DNA of 64,000 nucleotides from the IMG/VR virus record IMGVR_UViG_3300042691_033065, positions 1 to 64,000 of that record, one strand, 5' to 3'. Below the pieces are notes generated by a model that did not search any database, was not told the origin of the DNA, and saw only the letters and a program-made list of their open reading frames with translations. Position numbers and translations under genes: made by a program. This document shows positions 33,252-42,555 of this stretch, in pieces; within the stretch, counting starts at the first letter, position 1, and every line of letters begins with the position of its first letter. The stretch comes from a virus.

Positions 33252-34400
33252 TTATTGTGTTTTTATAGTAAAGTAGCTGTACCCATAGTTTCTTAAATCA
33301 CCAAATGTTGCAATCTCACCTAATCTTTGTATTTGTTCAAGTGCGGTATTCTTACCTCTTTCGATAAATACGTTTGAAAGTATTTCGGGTTCGCTTACAA
33401 CATTCATTAACGCTTCATCCTTTGTTATTGCAGAACAAACTAAAAAGTCAGTACATCCTGATGAATAAACACTGAATGTAGTTTTACCATCTGGGTAATC
33501 TCTATATTCTATATCGTTTATGGTATATGCGGTAAATGAATTGTTTGCGGCTACTCCCTTGAAAACCGCAACCGTTCCTGATGCCCCTGTTATTTTTTGG
33601 TCAATTCTATATTTTGTTGGTCCATAAAGTTCAACTAATGATAAGGAAGATGTGGTATACCCTGTTATCAAAAACGGAGTTGGTGTAAATTCACAACACG
33701 GATTATCTGTTTCACATTCCGCATCATATTGAATTATATAATTATATGATATAGGTGTTGCCGACCAATTACCACCAGCCGGTATGAAAAATGCTTCCCC
33801 ATTTGGGTTGTCTGCAATAATATCAGTATATGGTGTAAAAACTTTCTTCTTTATAACATTGTATCCCCAAGGACTTAGACCTGACATGCTTATCTCAAAC
33901 TCACCATCTGAAGCGTATGTGTGAACATATGGTGTAGGAGCCGTTGAATTAACAGTTTCTGTCGGTGTTCCGTCACCCCAATCAATTTGATAATTAGCAA
34001 ATTTTAGATATCTCTTGAATTGTTTATCTGATGTATTGTAAAAAGAATAGACGTATGGGGCCGCCACAGATGATTGAAACAAAAAGTTCATCATGGTATC
34101 CTGTTGGGTAACCATACCGTCGAACACACTATAATATCCTACATCGACTGTGTTTTCGGTTAAGAAAATCGGTACCGTTATATTGAGAATTGAATTTCCA
34201 TTATCCGCCGACACGATTTCGGTCATAGACGAATAAATGTATACGGTATTAGGTGTTTGTCCTGTCAGGGGTGGTGGTGGTTCATCGCAGCAAGGATTTT
34301 TATCTTTAGGGATATCATAATCCTGATAAAATATTTTTGGAAATATTTTATCACTGATAACCTCGGGTGATATTCTTATATTATAAATCCTATCTTGCAT
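33252..34400 (-). CDS. Structural protein with PKD-like domain
   Basis: 382 residues. Residues ~135-185 contain YQIDWGDGTPTETVNS, followed by YVHTYASDGEFEISMSG. WGDGT and the H/Y-T-Y-x-x-x-G strand are the hallmarks of a PKD (polycystic kidney disease) beta-sandwich, common in extracellular and virion surface proteins. A CCDEPPPPLTG linker lies near residue 40. The C-terminus (EQIQRLGEIATFGDLRNYGY) is helical. It is probably a baseplate or fibre-connector protein with a protein- or glycan-binding decoration. Its ATG overlaps the stop of the 260-residue gene (TAATG). Confidence 0.75.
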   Translation of the reverse strand: MQDRIYNIRISPEVISDKIFPKIFYQDYDIPKDKNPCCDEPPPPLTGQTPNTVYIYSSMTEIVSADNGNSILNITVPIFLTENTVDVGYYSVFDGMVTQQDTMMNFLFQSSVAAPYVYSFYNTSDKQFKRYLKFANYQIDWGDGTPTETVNSTAPTPYVHTYASDGEFEISMSGLSPWGYNVIKKKVFTPYTDIIADNPNGEAFFIPAGGNWSATPISYNYIIQYDAECETDNPCCEFTPTPFLITGYTTSSLSLVELYGPTKYRIDQKITGASGTVAVFKGVAANNSFTAYTINDIEYRDYPDGKTTFSVYSSGCTDFLVCSAITKDEALMNVVSEPEILSNVFIERGKNTALEQIQRLGEIATFGDLRNYGYSYFTIKTQ

Positions 34401-35182
34401 TATGATGGGTTAATATATTCATACCAATTTATGGGTGACCCTGTTCCTATTCTTGCACCGCTAGAATTATATATTTTATATGTGTAGTTATCGTAATCTA
34501 AAACGACTTTTCTATAAAAATATTTTTTAGTATCAAATGATGTTGGGTCGGGTAAAGTATTTGGTTTAACTGTCATCATTCTTACGAATACCCCCAATTT
34601 AGCATCGAAGAATTTGGCACTCATGTAGAAAGTGTCCAAGTTGAGAAACTTTTTATCTCTCATCCAATAAAAGAAAAAACCTTCTCTATTTTTAGTGTAA
34701 TCTAATTTAAATTCAGGTCTCTCAACTAACACGGGTGGTAGATAAGGACTAATTGACACAGAATTTTCCTCACCAGTTTGTAATGGAAGAATTACAGTAA
34801 AATAAATTGTTTGATTAGCGTTATCGGGTGTATTATAAAAATCAAGTTTAAAAAATGACCTTTCAAATCCATTACTTATATAGTAGTTTTCTTCTGTGGT
34901 AAAACCTTCAGCTTGATAGTCGTCTACCCAATCAGAATTTAATTCGTCAAAAAAATAAAATTTGTAGTTTACACTAGTTTGTTGGTCGGACCCATATTCT
35001 TCGTGAGCAAATCTAAGGATATCAAAATCTTTTGCCAGTCCAATAACTTCAGCAATAGCGTTTTTTTCCCATATTTCAATACTATCACTCTGACCAACGC
35101 TATCAAATTTCAATTCAACAGGAAGTTGGATTGACTTTGTTCCGATTGGTATTGTAAAAAGATATTTGTTATTCGCACCCAT
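34400..35182 (-). CDS. Baseplate-associated protein, family not recognised
   Basis: 260 residues, beginning MGANNKYLFTIPIGTKSIQL. It is rich in Phe, Tyr and Asp, with a mid-section KNREGFFFYWMRDKKFLNLD and the end GSPINWYEYINPS. No known motif was recognised. It overlaps the upstream 589-residue gene by 14 bases and the downstream gene by one base, so it is translated as part of the same baseplate unit. Assignment to the tail is from context only. Confidence 0.7.
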   Translation of the reverse strand: MGANNKYLFTIPIGTKSIQLPVELKFDSVGQSDSIEIWEKNAIAEVIGLAKDFDILRFAHEEYGSDQQTSVNYKFYFFDELNSDWVDDYQAEGFTTEENYYISNGFERSFFKLDFYNTPDNANQTIYFTVILPLQTGEENSVSISPYLPPVLVERPEFKLDYTKNREGFFFYWMRDKKFLNLDTFYMSAKFFDAKLGVFVRMMTVKPNTLPDPTSFDTKKYFYRKVVLDYDNYTYKIYNSSGARIGTGSPINWYEYINPS

Positions 35183-36938
35183 CTATTACCATTAATTGAG
35201 TTATATTATACTCCTTATAATTAGTACCTTCAGGTATAATTCTAAAAGTTATATTTCGATATATATGGTGTCTTCCATTCATGAAAGGCCAATTTGTTCC
35301 TATACCAGTGCTATCTATGTATCCATATTCGTATAAATCTCTCCAAACAAATACATTCCTATTCTCTGAAAAATATGCGTAATCAGGTACTCCAACGGTA
35401 TTTTTCACATCACCCTCCTCCAAATAATCAGAGTAGTCTCGTAGTGTTACACCAAAGTGAGGTTGATAATAATACCCAAATGGATTATTTGGTGGTCCAT
35501 ATGATGTATTAAAAGTATCACTGTTAAATCTTATTTTATGGTAGTAAGTAGCAATCTCATATTCCTTTTGTTCATAATCATTCCATTCACAAAAATCTCC
35601 GTCTAATGTATCTCCAACATTTGGGGTGTTTGTATAGGTAAAGGTAAATGGTGACCCCAATGGACTTGTTCCCAAAGGTGGTGGAACAGTATACGAACTG
35701 GTTGCAATATCAATATCTGAAAATCCATTACTATCAGTCCACCATGTTGTAGGAGTTTTTAATATTGGGTCAGGTTGTAAATTAAATTCCCAACCCTGTT
35801 TTAAACTTTTAGTGTAACCAAAATAACCTCTCCATACGGTCGTGTAATATAATTTAGTAACTGGTCTTCCTTGATTATCTACCAAATTATTTAAATCAAC
35901 ATCACTATTAAATGACAACGTATAAGTTTGGGAACCTTCCTTGGTTGATATTCTCTCGTATTGATTAGGGGTATATGGTTCTCTTTCTAATTTAGCACTA
36001 GTTTTAAATATGTTTTGTTCATATCCGCAATTAACTAAAGCCGACGCCTTGGGTGGGGTAAGAACTTTATGTCTTCTTACATAATATTCAGAAGTAGTTT
36101 CATTTTGATTATCTCTCAAAACAACTCTTTTGAATGTTGATTTTAATCCGCTGGATATTGAAGTAAATCCAGGGTCTTGAAGATTAATGACGTATTCATC
36201 ACTACCGACTGTACCGTTACCTATCGAATACACTTGAAATAAATCAATTCCTCCTAAATTGAATGGTGATTTGAATTTAATAAATTCTCCTTGTGATACA
36301 TTATGTTTTATGGGACACCATAACTGTATTGTTTTCAATCCATTTGTAGTAGTCAATTTAATTACAAATGGTATCCCGTCCGAAGCAATCCAACTCACAC
36401 TTTGTTTACCTGATAATCCAGGAATTAAAAAAATTGCCGACATTGGTTGTGTTGTATCATTTTCATGAGGATAAGTCATACAAAAACTCCAATTATATCT
36501 CGCAACATCCTTTGGTCTAAAGATAAGATGTTGGTCTGGTGGTTGGGTGTAATATGGTTGATTAAAATCATTTCGAATAAAATCAAACTCATTATATTGT
36601 GGTAATCCAATCCATGTTACCGCAAGTCCCGCACAAGCGTCTTTGGCAGCTTGTTCAGAATTCAAATAATATAAATTGTTAATGAATGGTTTATAATATG
36701 AGTATCCTGAATATGCGTTTTGAAATATAACACTGTATTTAGCAACAGGTCTAAAAAATGTTGACTTCTGTCTTTCGTCATTAAAAACTTGTTCAAGACT
36801 TATGTTCGCACTTCTATCAAATTCAATTAATAACTTATTATTTTGAACCAATGGCACTTTCAATCCTGTGTCGGTATCCGGTGCCGATTTATATCTTAAA
36901 GAACCTAATATTATACGTGTGTCATTAATATTTCCCAT
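35169..36938 (-). CDS. Baseplate/tail structural protein, family not recognised
   Basis: 589 residues, beginning MGNINDTRIILGSLRYKSAP. It is Tyr- and Phe-rich with no long helix or low-complexity linker except a short PPPLGTSPLG loop near residue 415. I see no enzyme motif. The ATG is two bases from the stop of the 1,846-residue baseplate gene upstream. Position in a six-gene coupled run between gp6 and the gp7-like gene suggests a wedge or peripheral baseplate component. Confidence 0.7.
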   Translation of the reverse strand: MGNINDTRIILGSLRYKSAPDTDTGLKVPLVQNNKLLIEFDRSANISLEQVFNDERQKSTFFRPVAKYSVIFQNAYSGYSYYKPFINNLYYLNSEQAAKDACAGLAVTWIGLPQYNEFDFIRNDFNQPYYTQPPDQHLIFRPKDVARYNWSFCMTYPHENDTTQPMSAIFLIPGLSGKQSVSWIASDGIPFVIKLTTTNGLKTIQLWCPIKHNVSQGEFIKFKSPFNLGGIDLFQVYSIGNGTVGSDEYVINLQDPGFTSISSGLKSTFKRVVLRDNQNETTSEYYVRRHKVLTPPKASALVNCGYEQNIFKTSAKLEREPYTPNQYERISTKEGSQTYTLSFNSDVDLNNLVDNQGRPVTKLYYTTVWRGYFGYTKSLKQGWEFNLQPDPILKTPTTWWTDSNGFSDIDIATSSYTVPPPLGTSPLGSPFTFTYTNTPNVGDTLDGDFCEWNDYEQKEYEIATYYHKIRFNSDTFNTSYGPPNNPFGYYYQPHFGVTLRDYSDYLEEGDVKNTVGVPDYAYFSENRNVFVWRDLYEYGYIDSTGIGTNWPFMNGRHHIYRNITFRIIPEGTNYKEYNITQLMVIDGCE

Positions 36939-36940
36939 CT

Positions 36941-39900
36941 TTAATATACATTTTTCTTTCTACCATCAATCCATTTAGTTGTAAATCTATCAAACGCCGA
37001 TGAACCTTTTACTAAACCAAAATAGAAATAAAATGGTGCAGTATTATTAACTTTACCAACATTTCCTATATCTCTAGGACTAAAATAAGTTTCACTACCT
37101 ACTGAAGGGTATGCAGCATCTGTTAAGTCATTATAAGTATTAGATATAAACCCTTTGAAATAAGATTCATTGTCTTGTTGGTTAGGGGTCATTGTTCTTG
37201 AGCCGAAAGGTGTTGAAGTACTTAGTCTGTCTATACTTTGATATTTTACGTGATTAAATTGTCCGGCAGATATTGGTAAAGTATCCCACTCATTTAATTG
37301 GTCACCAAAAATACTATCACCACTTGAGTTTGGTTTTACATGCCACAAATACATTGGTATCTCTTGTGAAAAGATTGGGTTCTCGTCAAAAGTACAAGGA
37401 AAGATGGGGTCACCGCCAGGTGAGACGATTGTTCTTTTTGGGGTAATCCAATCTCTTACCTGGCTATCCGCCGAGAAAAATACTCCAAATACACCTTTAT
37501 CAGAATTCGCCCTACTAAAGAATATATCATTAGGGTCAGTGTATAAACCAGTGTCAAAAGCAATCACTCCTAATTGTGAATTAATTGCCAACATTTGAGC
37601 GTAGTCACCATCAACTTTAAGATTATCTCTACTAAAATATTTTTTAACGGGGTCATTATTTGCACCCGCCTTAGCCGATGTTTTTATTATATCTCGTATA
37701 CTTGCGGATACTAATCTTTGAATTATGAATAAATTTAATAATTCGTCGACATCTTGAAAAGTTGTAGAGTCAAGTCTATCCACAACATACCCTTGAAATT
37801 CATCACTATATGATAATTCATCCATGTAATCATTTCTAGGTCCCAAATCCATCATTGTTGTTGGGTTACCCAAAATTCTTCTATTACCATCTAAATCTCG
37901 GCCTCTAATTGTTTTGTCACTAGTTCTACCGATATATCCAGTGGTTTCACTATAAGGTGTTACACGATAATAAAAATTATTATTCTGATAATCAAAGTAA
38001 GCCAAGTGAGTACAATAGCAAGAGTACGGCTGATTAGGTCCTATGGTTCCGTTTGTAATGTTTCCATTCGCATCATATGTTGGTATATCTTCACCAGGAC
38101 TTGTATATCTTGTTTGTACTTGCAACGGATACGCAAATAACGTTCCGTTCACCCATTGATTTGTAAACATGTGACCCCAAACGTTTCTACAAGCGGCAAA
38201 ACTAATTCTGAGTCTTAATAACCACTCATTCATAAGATACTTATCAGTCTTTCTTGATTTCCAAGGGTCGGTTATTAGCTTATAACATCCATAAGCCATT
38301 ATTTTATCTCCATCACACCCATAACATTTTGATTCACTATCACCATTACAACAATTATTTGTAAAACATGGGTGTGTAACAGGCTGGACAAAAACTTCAC
38401 CAGCACTATTAACATCGTAACATTCAAGAGGCACAACTCCATCACAACTAAAACTTCCAGCGATATTTGAAATTGGGGTATTTTCCGTATCTTGTTGGTT
38501 TTCAATATTATCTGCTTGATTAGACGATACCGGTGGTGGGACAATTGCCGGCACTTCACCATCTAAAGGAATGATTGATATGTCTAATTGGGGATTGTTA
38601 AACCCAATCATAGAAAGGGTTGTTGTAGGTAGTGCGTTAGTCGGAGGTAACGATACCTCGGGTTGTCCGGCATTTGTTGTGCCATTTGGGTTAGTGTCTT
38701 CAGGTGTGTCTGAAACAGGTAATCTGTCTGACCTCATAACAAATTTTCTACCACTACCTCCAGGTTGTAAGTCAATATAAACACCCAATGACGGAGATGA
38801 AAATCTAGCCCCATAATAATAATGTTGTAACATTCTACATCCTATATCATCAGGGGGTGGAGAAAGGAATGCATTTGAGTAGTCAAACGTCATTGGGTTA
38901 GTTGATTCCGGTATATATAATAAAGAACCTCCCTCAACAATTTCTCCCTTAAAATACCCTCTATTTCTTCCGTTTACAAAAGTATTAAACTCATTATCAT
39001 TGTCCCCGCTAGCAACTGATGTATCATATGTTGCAAAATCGGGTTTATTATCCCCATAATTAGATGTTATATCAAACCATGACTCTTTATTATAGTTGTT
39101 TAAATCATCAATCTTTATTATATCTTGATTACTCGTAGCATCACTAAAATTACTAACAGTAACATCATTATAAGCATCTAAATCAGCACCAGCCGGATTA
39201 GTAGAATCTAATGCAGAATAATATAATGGTTTTAGACTATTGAAGGGTGTAAATTGCACAGGGTCAGGAGTAAATCCAAACGTATCATAAAATAAATCAT
39301 TACCGCTATAGGGGTCAGAATTATATGAATTAGTTAAATTATGTTTAACAGTTCTCATTGTGGGTTGTATCGGTATATTTTGGTACGCCATAAATTGTTC
39401 AGTTCTAGTCAAATTAAAGAACCCATCGTCAGTAAGCGTTTCCCCAAAAAGAGCACTTAGGTCGTATTTACACATAACTTTAGTAGAATGAGGGTCAACC
39501 CCTCTAACCATGAAAACAACCCTATAATCTGAATAATCGGGTAATACGTCCATGGGCCTCTTGATTTCAGTGGCCTGAGAAATGACATTTACATCCGCAC
39601 ATATTTCTGGCGGTGATGAAGGCGGCATAGAGCAAGGTGTTGATAAGTTTGGTGAAAAAAGACTATTTTCATATGTGTTAGTTACAAAATACATCCCCCC
39701 ATTCAAAAATCTGTGAGCAAAACTATTAGGGCTCGTACCCTCACTCGCCGCTTGAATTAAAAAAGTCCCAACAGTTCCAGTGTATATTACTTGAAAATAT
39801 TCATCGTCAAACCCAAATCTTTGAGCCCCTAAACTTTCTTCGGAGCCAAAAATTTCATAGTCAACTGTTTTTGCCGCTTGTTCAGGTCCTGTAGTTGGGT

Positions 39901-42481
39901 TAATTTTATGATTAGCATATGTAATAGTTTTATTAAAACTATACCCTTGTTGGGCGGCATCATCAGGATTTGAACCCGATACCCAACTTGGGTCGGTAAC
40001 TCCTGTTATCCCTCTACTTCCAAATTGATTATAACCTGATATTGTTTGACTAGAATAGTATATTAAATTTGGGTCAGTAGAAGGTTGTGTTTTAGAAAAC
40101 CTTATCAAGTCACCCTGTCCCACAACTTGAGGGTTCTCCCCTATTCCATCATCAGGAGGTAATGGAGGCATAACCATAGCAAATACATTATCAAAGTGAA
40201 ATTTACCAGCATTAGCCGTGGCATTTACATTAAAAGATACTTTAATCCTATTTACACCACCTCCAGGATTTATAGTCGGGTCTGTTGGGTCCTCATCAAA
40301 AAACTTCGCTTTTGTGTTAAACAAATTCATTTTTTCTGAATAAGGAATGCTTTGGGTAAATGTGCGTTTTGTAGTACTTTCTGTCTCCCCATCACCATCA
40401 GAACAAGCAAAATTTGTGGGGTTATCTAATGTTATAATATTAAATAATTCCGGTATGGTAGTAGTCGTTCCTAGTTGATAGTTAGTTGATAAAGTTTGTG
40501 GTAGACTGTTAGTTGAGCCAGGTGGTATTGTTGATGGAGTTGCCAAATTACTAGATATTTGATTCGGACCATCACTTTGAGTACATTCACACAATTCACA
40601 ATCAGGATAAGTCAATAAGGGTAAATTAATACCTTGGTTTTCACACTTATCATTCCATTCATTACATTTACCCGTCCATTTATTACATCTCCAATTACCA
40701 AAACCCCTAAGTACATTTGAACTACAAATCATTTGTTTTAATCCACAAATAAAGTCCTTTATTTTACAAATTGCCCAAGCAACTATATGGGCAATGAAGA
40801 TTAATATTGTTAATATAGGTTTAGCAATAAGAGCCAATATTGACATCAAAAGATACAACAAATCAAACTGAAATTGGGCATCATTAGCCGGAAATGGACT
40901 ATTCGTACTTTCACAAGTTTCATCCAAGATATCTCTAACAGATATAAATTTTTTAACACCCGAATTTGACCTGTATTCGGATATTAATTCAGAAACAGTA
41001 TAAACTTTATTATACCTCATTTCATAAAATCTATCTATACAATCAACCGCTTCTTGAACCATTCTCTGTCCAATTGATGTTAGATTATTGGCAGAGTCAG
41101 TAAGACCATAATCTCTCCAATTTACGCTGAAAGCATATGAAGCTTTAACCATTTTGAATCTATTGTCATTGTAGTCAGTTGTTGGGTTAGGTGCGTTACA
41201 TTTAATTTCTGTTGATGGATAGAAAGCATATGGGTCATTGTCTGGGTCAGGAGTTGATGTAATAGTGGTGGGTCCTCCTATGGTTACGACAGTCTGATAG
41301 TCATCCCATCCCCATTCCTTAATATTAGGAACTAAAAAAGAAGCTCTTTTAATCTTTCCTATTGTTGCAGGTTGAGCCCAGTCCACTTTGAATCTATACC
41401 TTGCTCTTGTGGGAACCCCCACTTTAGGGTCGTTAGAAAAGGTTCGTTCTCCAAATTCATTTGTATATACAAAATCCAAATTCATCGGCACATCTATCAA
41501 CCATGCTCCATTATCATCAATAACTTGCCCACCATCTTCTAACTGATATTCTTCAAGCACAGGATAACCATCACTATCAACTCCTATTGTTTGTCTTATT
41601 GCCAAAATAATTCCAGGACCGGCAATTAATTGACACAAATTACCTAACTTTCTATTAACTTTACATTTTCTTTTGACCGCTCTTTTATCTTGGTTAGATA
41701 TAATTGACCCCATAAAAATAGCCGCCGGTAACAACTGAATTCCCGCCTCTTTTGATAAATCAAAATCCGTTCTTGTAATACCTAATTCACAAATTTCAGG
41801 TTGTCCCCACAATGGATACACTTCAATTACTCTATTAAAACTTAAAAGTTGTGGTAAGGTATCTAAAGTATTTGATGAATTGAATCTAACCCCTGATATT
41901 TGATTTTCTGTCGCAATCCCCAATCTTATTAAATCTTGTGGTGACAAAGAAAATTCTCCAATGTCTGATAAATCAATATCAACGTGAATAGTCTGACTTC
42001 CAAGTGGCACACCAAACAACATAAAGTCACCACTATCATTTGTTTTAGCCGTGAATTTATAATACTTATCATAAACTTCTATAAGAGTAGGATTTGTAAG
42101 TACGTCGTTTCTTGATGGGAATGTACCTGTTGGTGTGTGACCTCCGTGAGACTTTGTATATGGTAATAAATTATATCGATACCCATCGTCATTAACATCA
42201 TCCAATGTTTTGTATGGATATAGTTCAGATATTACAGGATTTTCTTCGTCTTCTGTGGTTAGTGGGATAAATACAGATACTTTACAGTTAGGTAACCCCA
42301 ATCCATTATTTGCGGTTATTCTACCAATAACAACACCATAATCAGCACAAACTCGATTATAAATGTCACTTTGTAATATCTTGAGTGATAATATTTCTAA
42401 GGATTCAAAGTCTTGTTCTAACTGTACCTTTATTGATTTGTCTTTTCCGACTTCCGTCCTAATCCTATATGATTTTGGCAT
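36941..42481 (-). CDS. Very large baseplate-associated protein with membrane-like segment and Cys clusters
   Basis: 1,846 residues. The N-terminus holds a carboxypeptidase-regulatory-like beta-sandwich (GRITANNGLGLPNCKVSVF, then TNDSGDFMLFGVPLGSQTI), a fold often used as a structural spacer. Residues ~533-583 are strongly hydrophobic (LLYLLMSILALIAKPILTI, then IFIAHIVAWAICKI): one long or two short membrane-type helices. Directly after comes a cluster with at least seven Cys (RCNKWTGKCNEWNDKC...DCELCEC), and a second cluster (HPCFTNNCCNGDSESKCYGC) lies near residue 1380; both could bind metal. The C-terminal region (residues ~1490-1846) contains LDSTTFQDVDELLNLF and repeated YFSPRD-type loops. 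It is the first gene downstream of gp6, so a wedge or hub-peripheral role is likely. The family was not recognised with certainty. Confidence 0.75.
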   Translation of the reverse strand: MPKSYRIRTEVGKDKSIKVQLEQDFESLEILSLKILQSDIYNRVCADYGVVIGRITANNGLGLPNCKVSVFIPLTTEDEENPVISELYPYKTLDDVNDDGYRYNLLPYTKSHGGHTPTGTFPSRNDVLTNPTLIEVYDKYYKFTAKTNDSGDFMLFGVPLGSQTIHVDIDLSDIGEFSLSPQDLIRLGIATENQISGVRFNSSNTLDTLPQLLSFNRVIEVYPLWGQPEICELGITRTDFDLSKEAGIQLLPAAIFMGSIISNQDKRAVKRKCKVNRKLGNLCQLIAGPGIILAIRQTIGVDSDGYPVLEEYQLEDGGQVIDDNGAWLIDVPMNLDFVYTNEFGERTFSNDPKVGVPTRARYRFKVDWAQPATIGKIKRASFLVPNIKEWGWDDYQTVVTIGGPTTITSTPDPDNDPYAFYPSTEIKCNAPNPTTDYNDNRFKMVKASYAFSVNWRDYGLTDSANNLTSIGQRMVQEAVDCIDRFYEMRYNKVYTVSELISEYRSNSGVKKFISVRDILDETCESTNSPFPANDAQFQFDLLYLLMSILALIAKPILTILIFIAHIVAWAICKIKDFICGLKQMICSSNVLRGFGNWRCNKWTGKCNEWNDKCENQGINLPLLTYPDCELCECTQSDGPNQISSNLATPSTIPPGSTNSLPQTLSTNYQLGTTTTIPELFNIITLDNPTNFACSDGDGETESTTKRTFTQSIPYSEKMNLFNTKAKFFDEDPTDPTINPGGGVNRIKVSFNVNATANAGKFHFDNVFAMVMPPLPPDDGIGENPQVVGQGDLIRFSKTQPSTDPNLIYYSSQTISGYNQFGSRGITGVTDPSWVSGSNPDDAAQQGYSFNKTITYANHKINPTTGPEQAAKTVDYEIFGSEESLGAQRFGFDDEYFQVIYTGTVGTFLIQAASEGTSPNSFAHRFLNGGMYFVTNTYENSLFSPNLSTPCSMPPSSPPEICADVNVISQATEIKRPMDVLPDYSDYRVVFMVRGVDPHSTKVMCKYDLSALFGETLTDDGFFNLTRTEQFMAYQNIPIQPTMRTVKHNLTNSYNSDPYSGNDLFYDTFGFTPDPVQFTPFNSLKPLYYSALDSTNPAGADLDAYNDVTVSNFSDATSNQDIIKIDDLNNYNKESWFDITSNYGDNKPDFATYDTSVASGDNDNEFNTFVNGRNRGYFKGEIVEGGSLLYIPESTNPMTFDYSNAFLSPPPDDIGCRMLQHYYYGARFSSPSLGVYIDLQPGGSGRKFVMRSDRLPVSDTPEDTNPNGTTNAGQPEVSLPPTNALPTTTLSMIGFNNPQLDISIIPLDGEVPAIVPPPVSSNQADNIENQQDTENTPISNIAGSFSCDGVVPLECYDVNSAGEVFVQPVTHPCFTNNCCNGDSESKCYGCDGDKIMAYGCYKLITDPWKSRKTDKYLMNEWLLRLRISFAACRNVWGHMFTNQWVNGTLFAYPLQVQTRYTSPGEDIPTYDANGNITNGTIGPNQPYSCYCTHLAYFDYQNNNFYYRVTPYSETTGYIGRTSDKTIRGRDLDGNRRILGNPTTMMDLGPRNDYMDELSYSDEFQGYVVDRLDSTTFQDVDELLNLFIIQRLVSASIRDIIKTSAKAGANNDPVKKYFSRDNLKVDGDYAQMLAINSQLGVIAFDTGLYTDPNDIFFSRANSDKGVFGVFFSADSQVRDWITPKRTIVSPGGDPIFPCTFDENPIFSQEIPMYLWHVKPNSSGDSIFGDQLNEWDTLPISAGQFNHVKYQSIDRLSTSTPFGSRTMTPNQQDNESYFKGFISNTYNDLTDAAYPSVGSETYFSPRDIGNVGKVNNTAPFYFYFGLVKGSSAFDRFTTKWIDGRKKNVY

Positions 42482-42497
42482 TACTACTCTATTTTTT

Positions 42498-42506
42498 AAT
42501 AAATAG
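42498..42506 (-). promoter_or_regulatory. CTATTTATT motif before the 1,846-residue baseplate gene
   Basis: Minus strand CTATTTATT, 16 bases from the ATG at 42481, in a 74-base gap after gp6. Confidence 0.35.
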
Positions 42507-42555
42507 TTTATTGTCTATTTTCAAAAGATAGAGGAGATACTAATAAAATAAATTA

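Noticed and set aside
42507-42545. Weak hairpin TCTAT...ATAGA after gp6 as a terminator
   Set aside because: The stem is only 5 bp and AT-rich, and there is no following T-tract in the minus direction.
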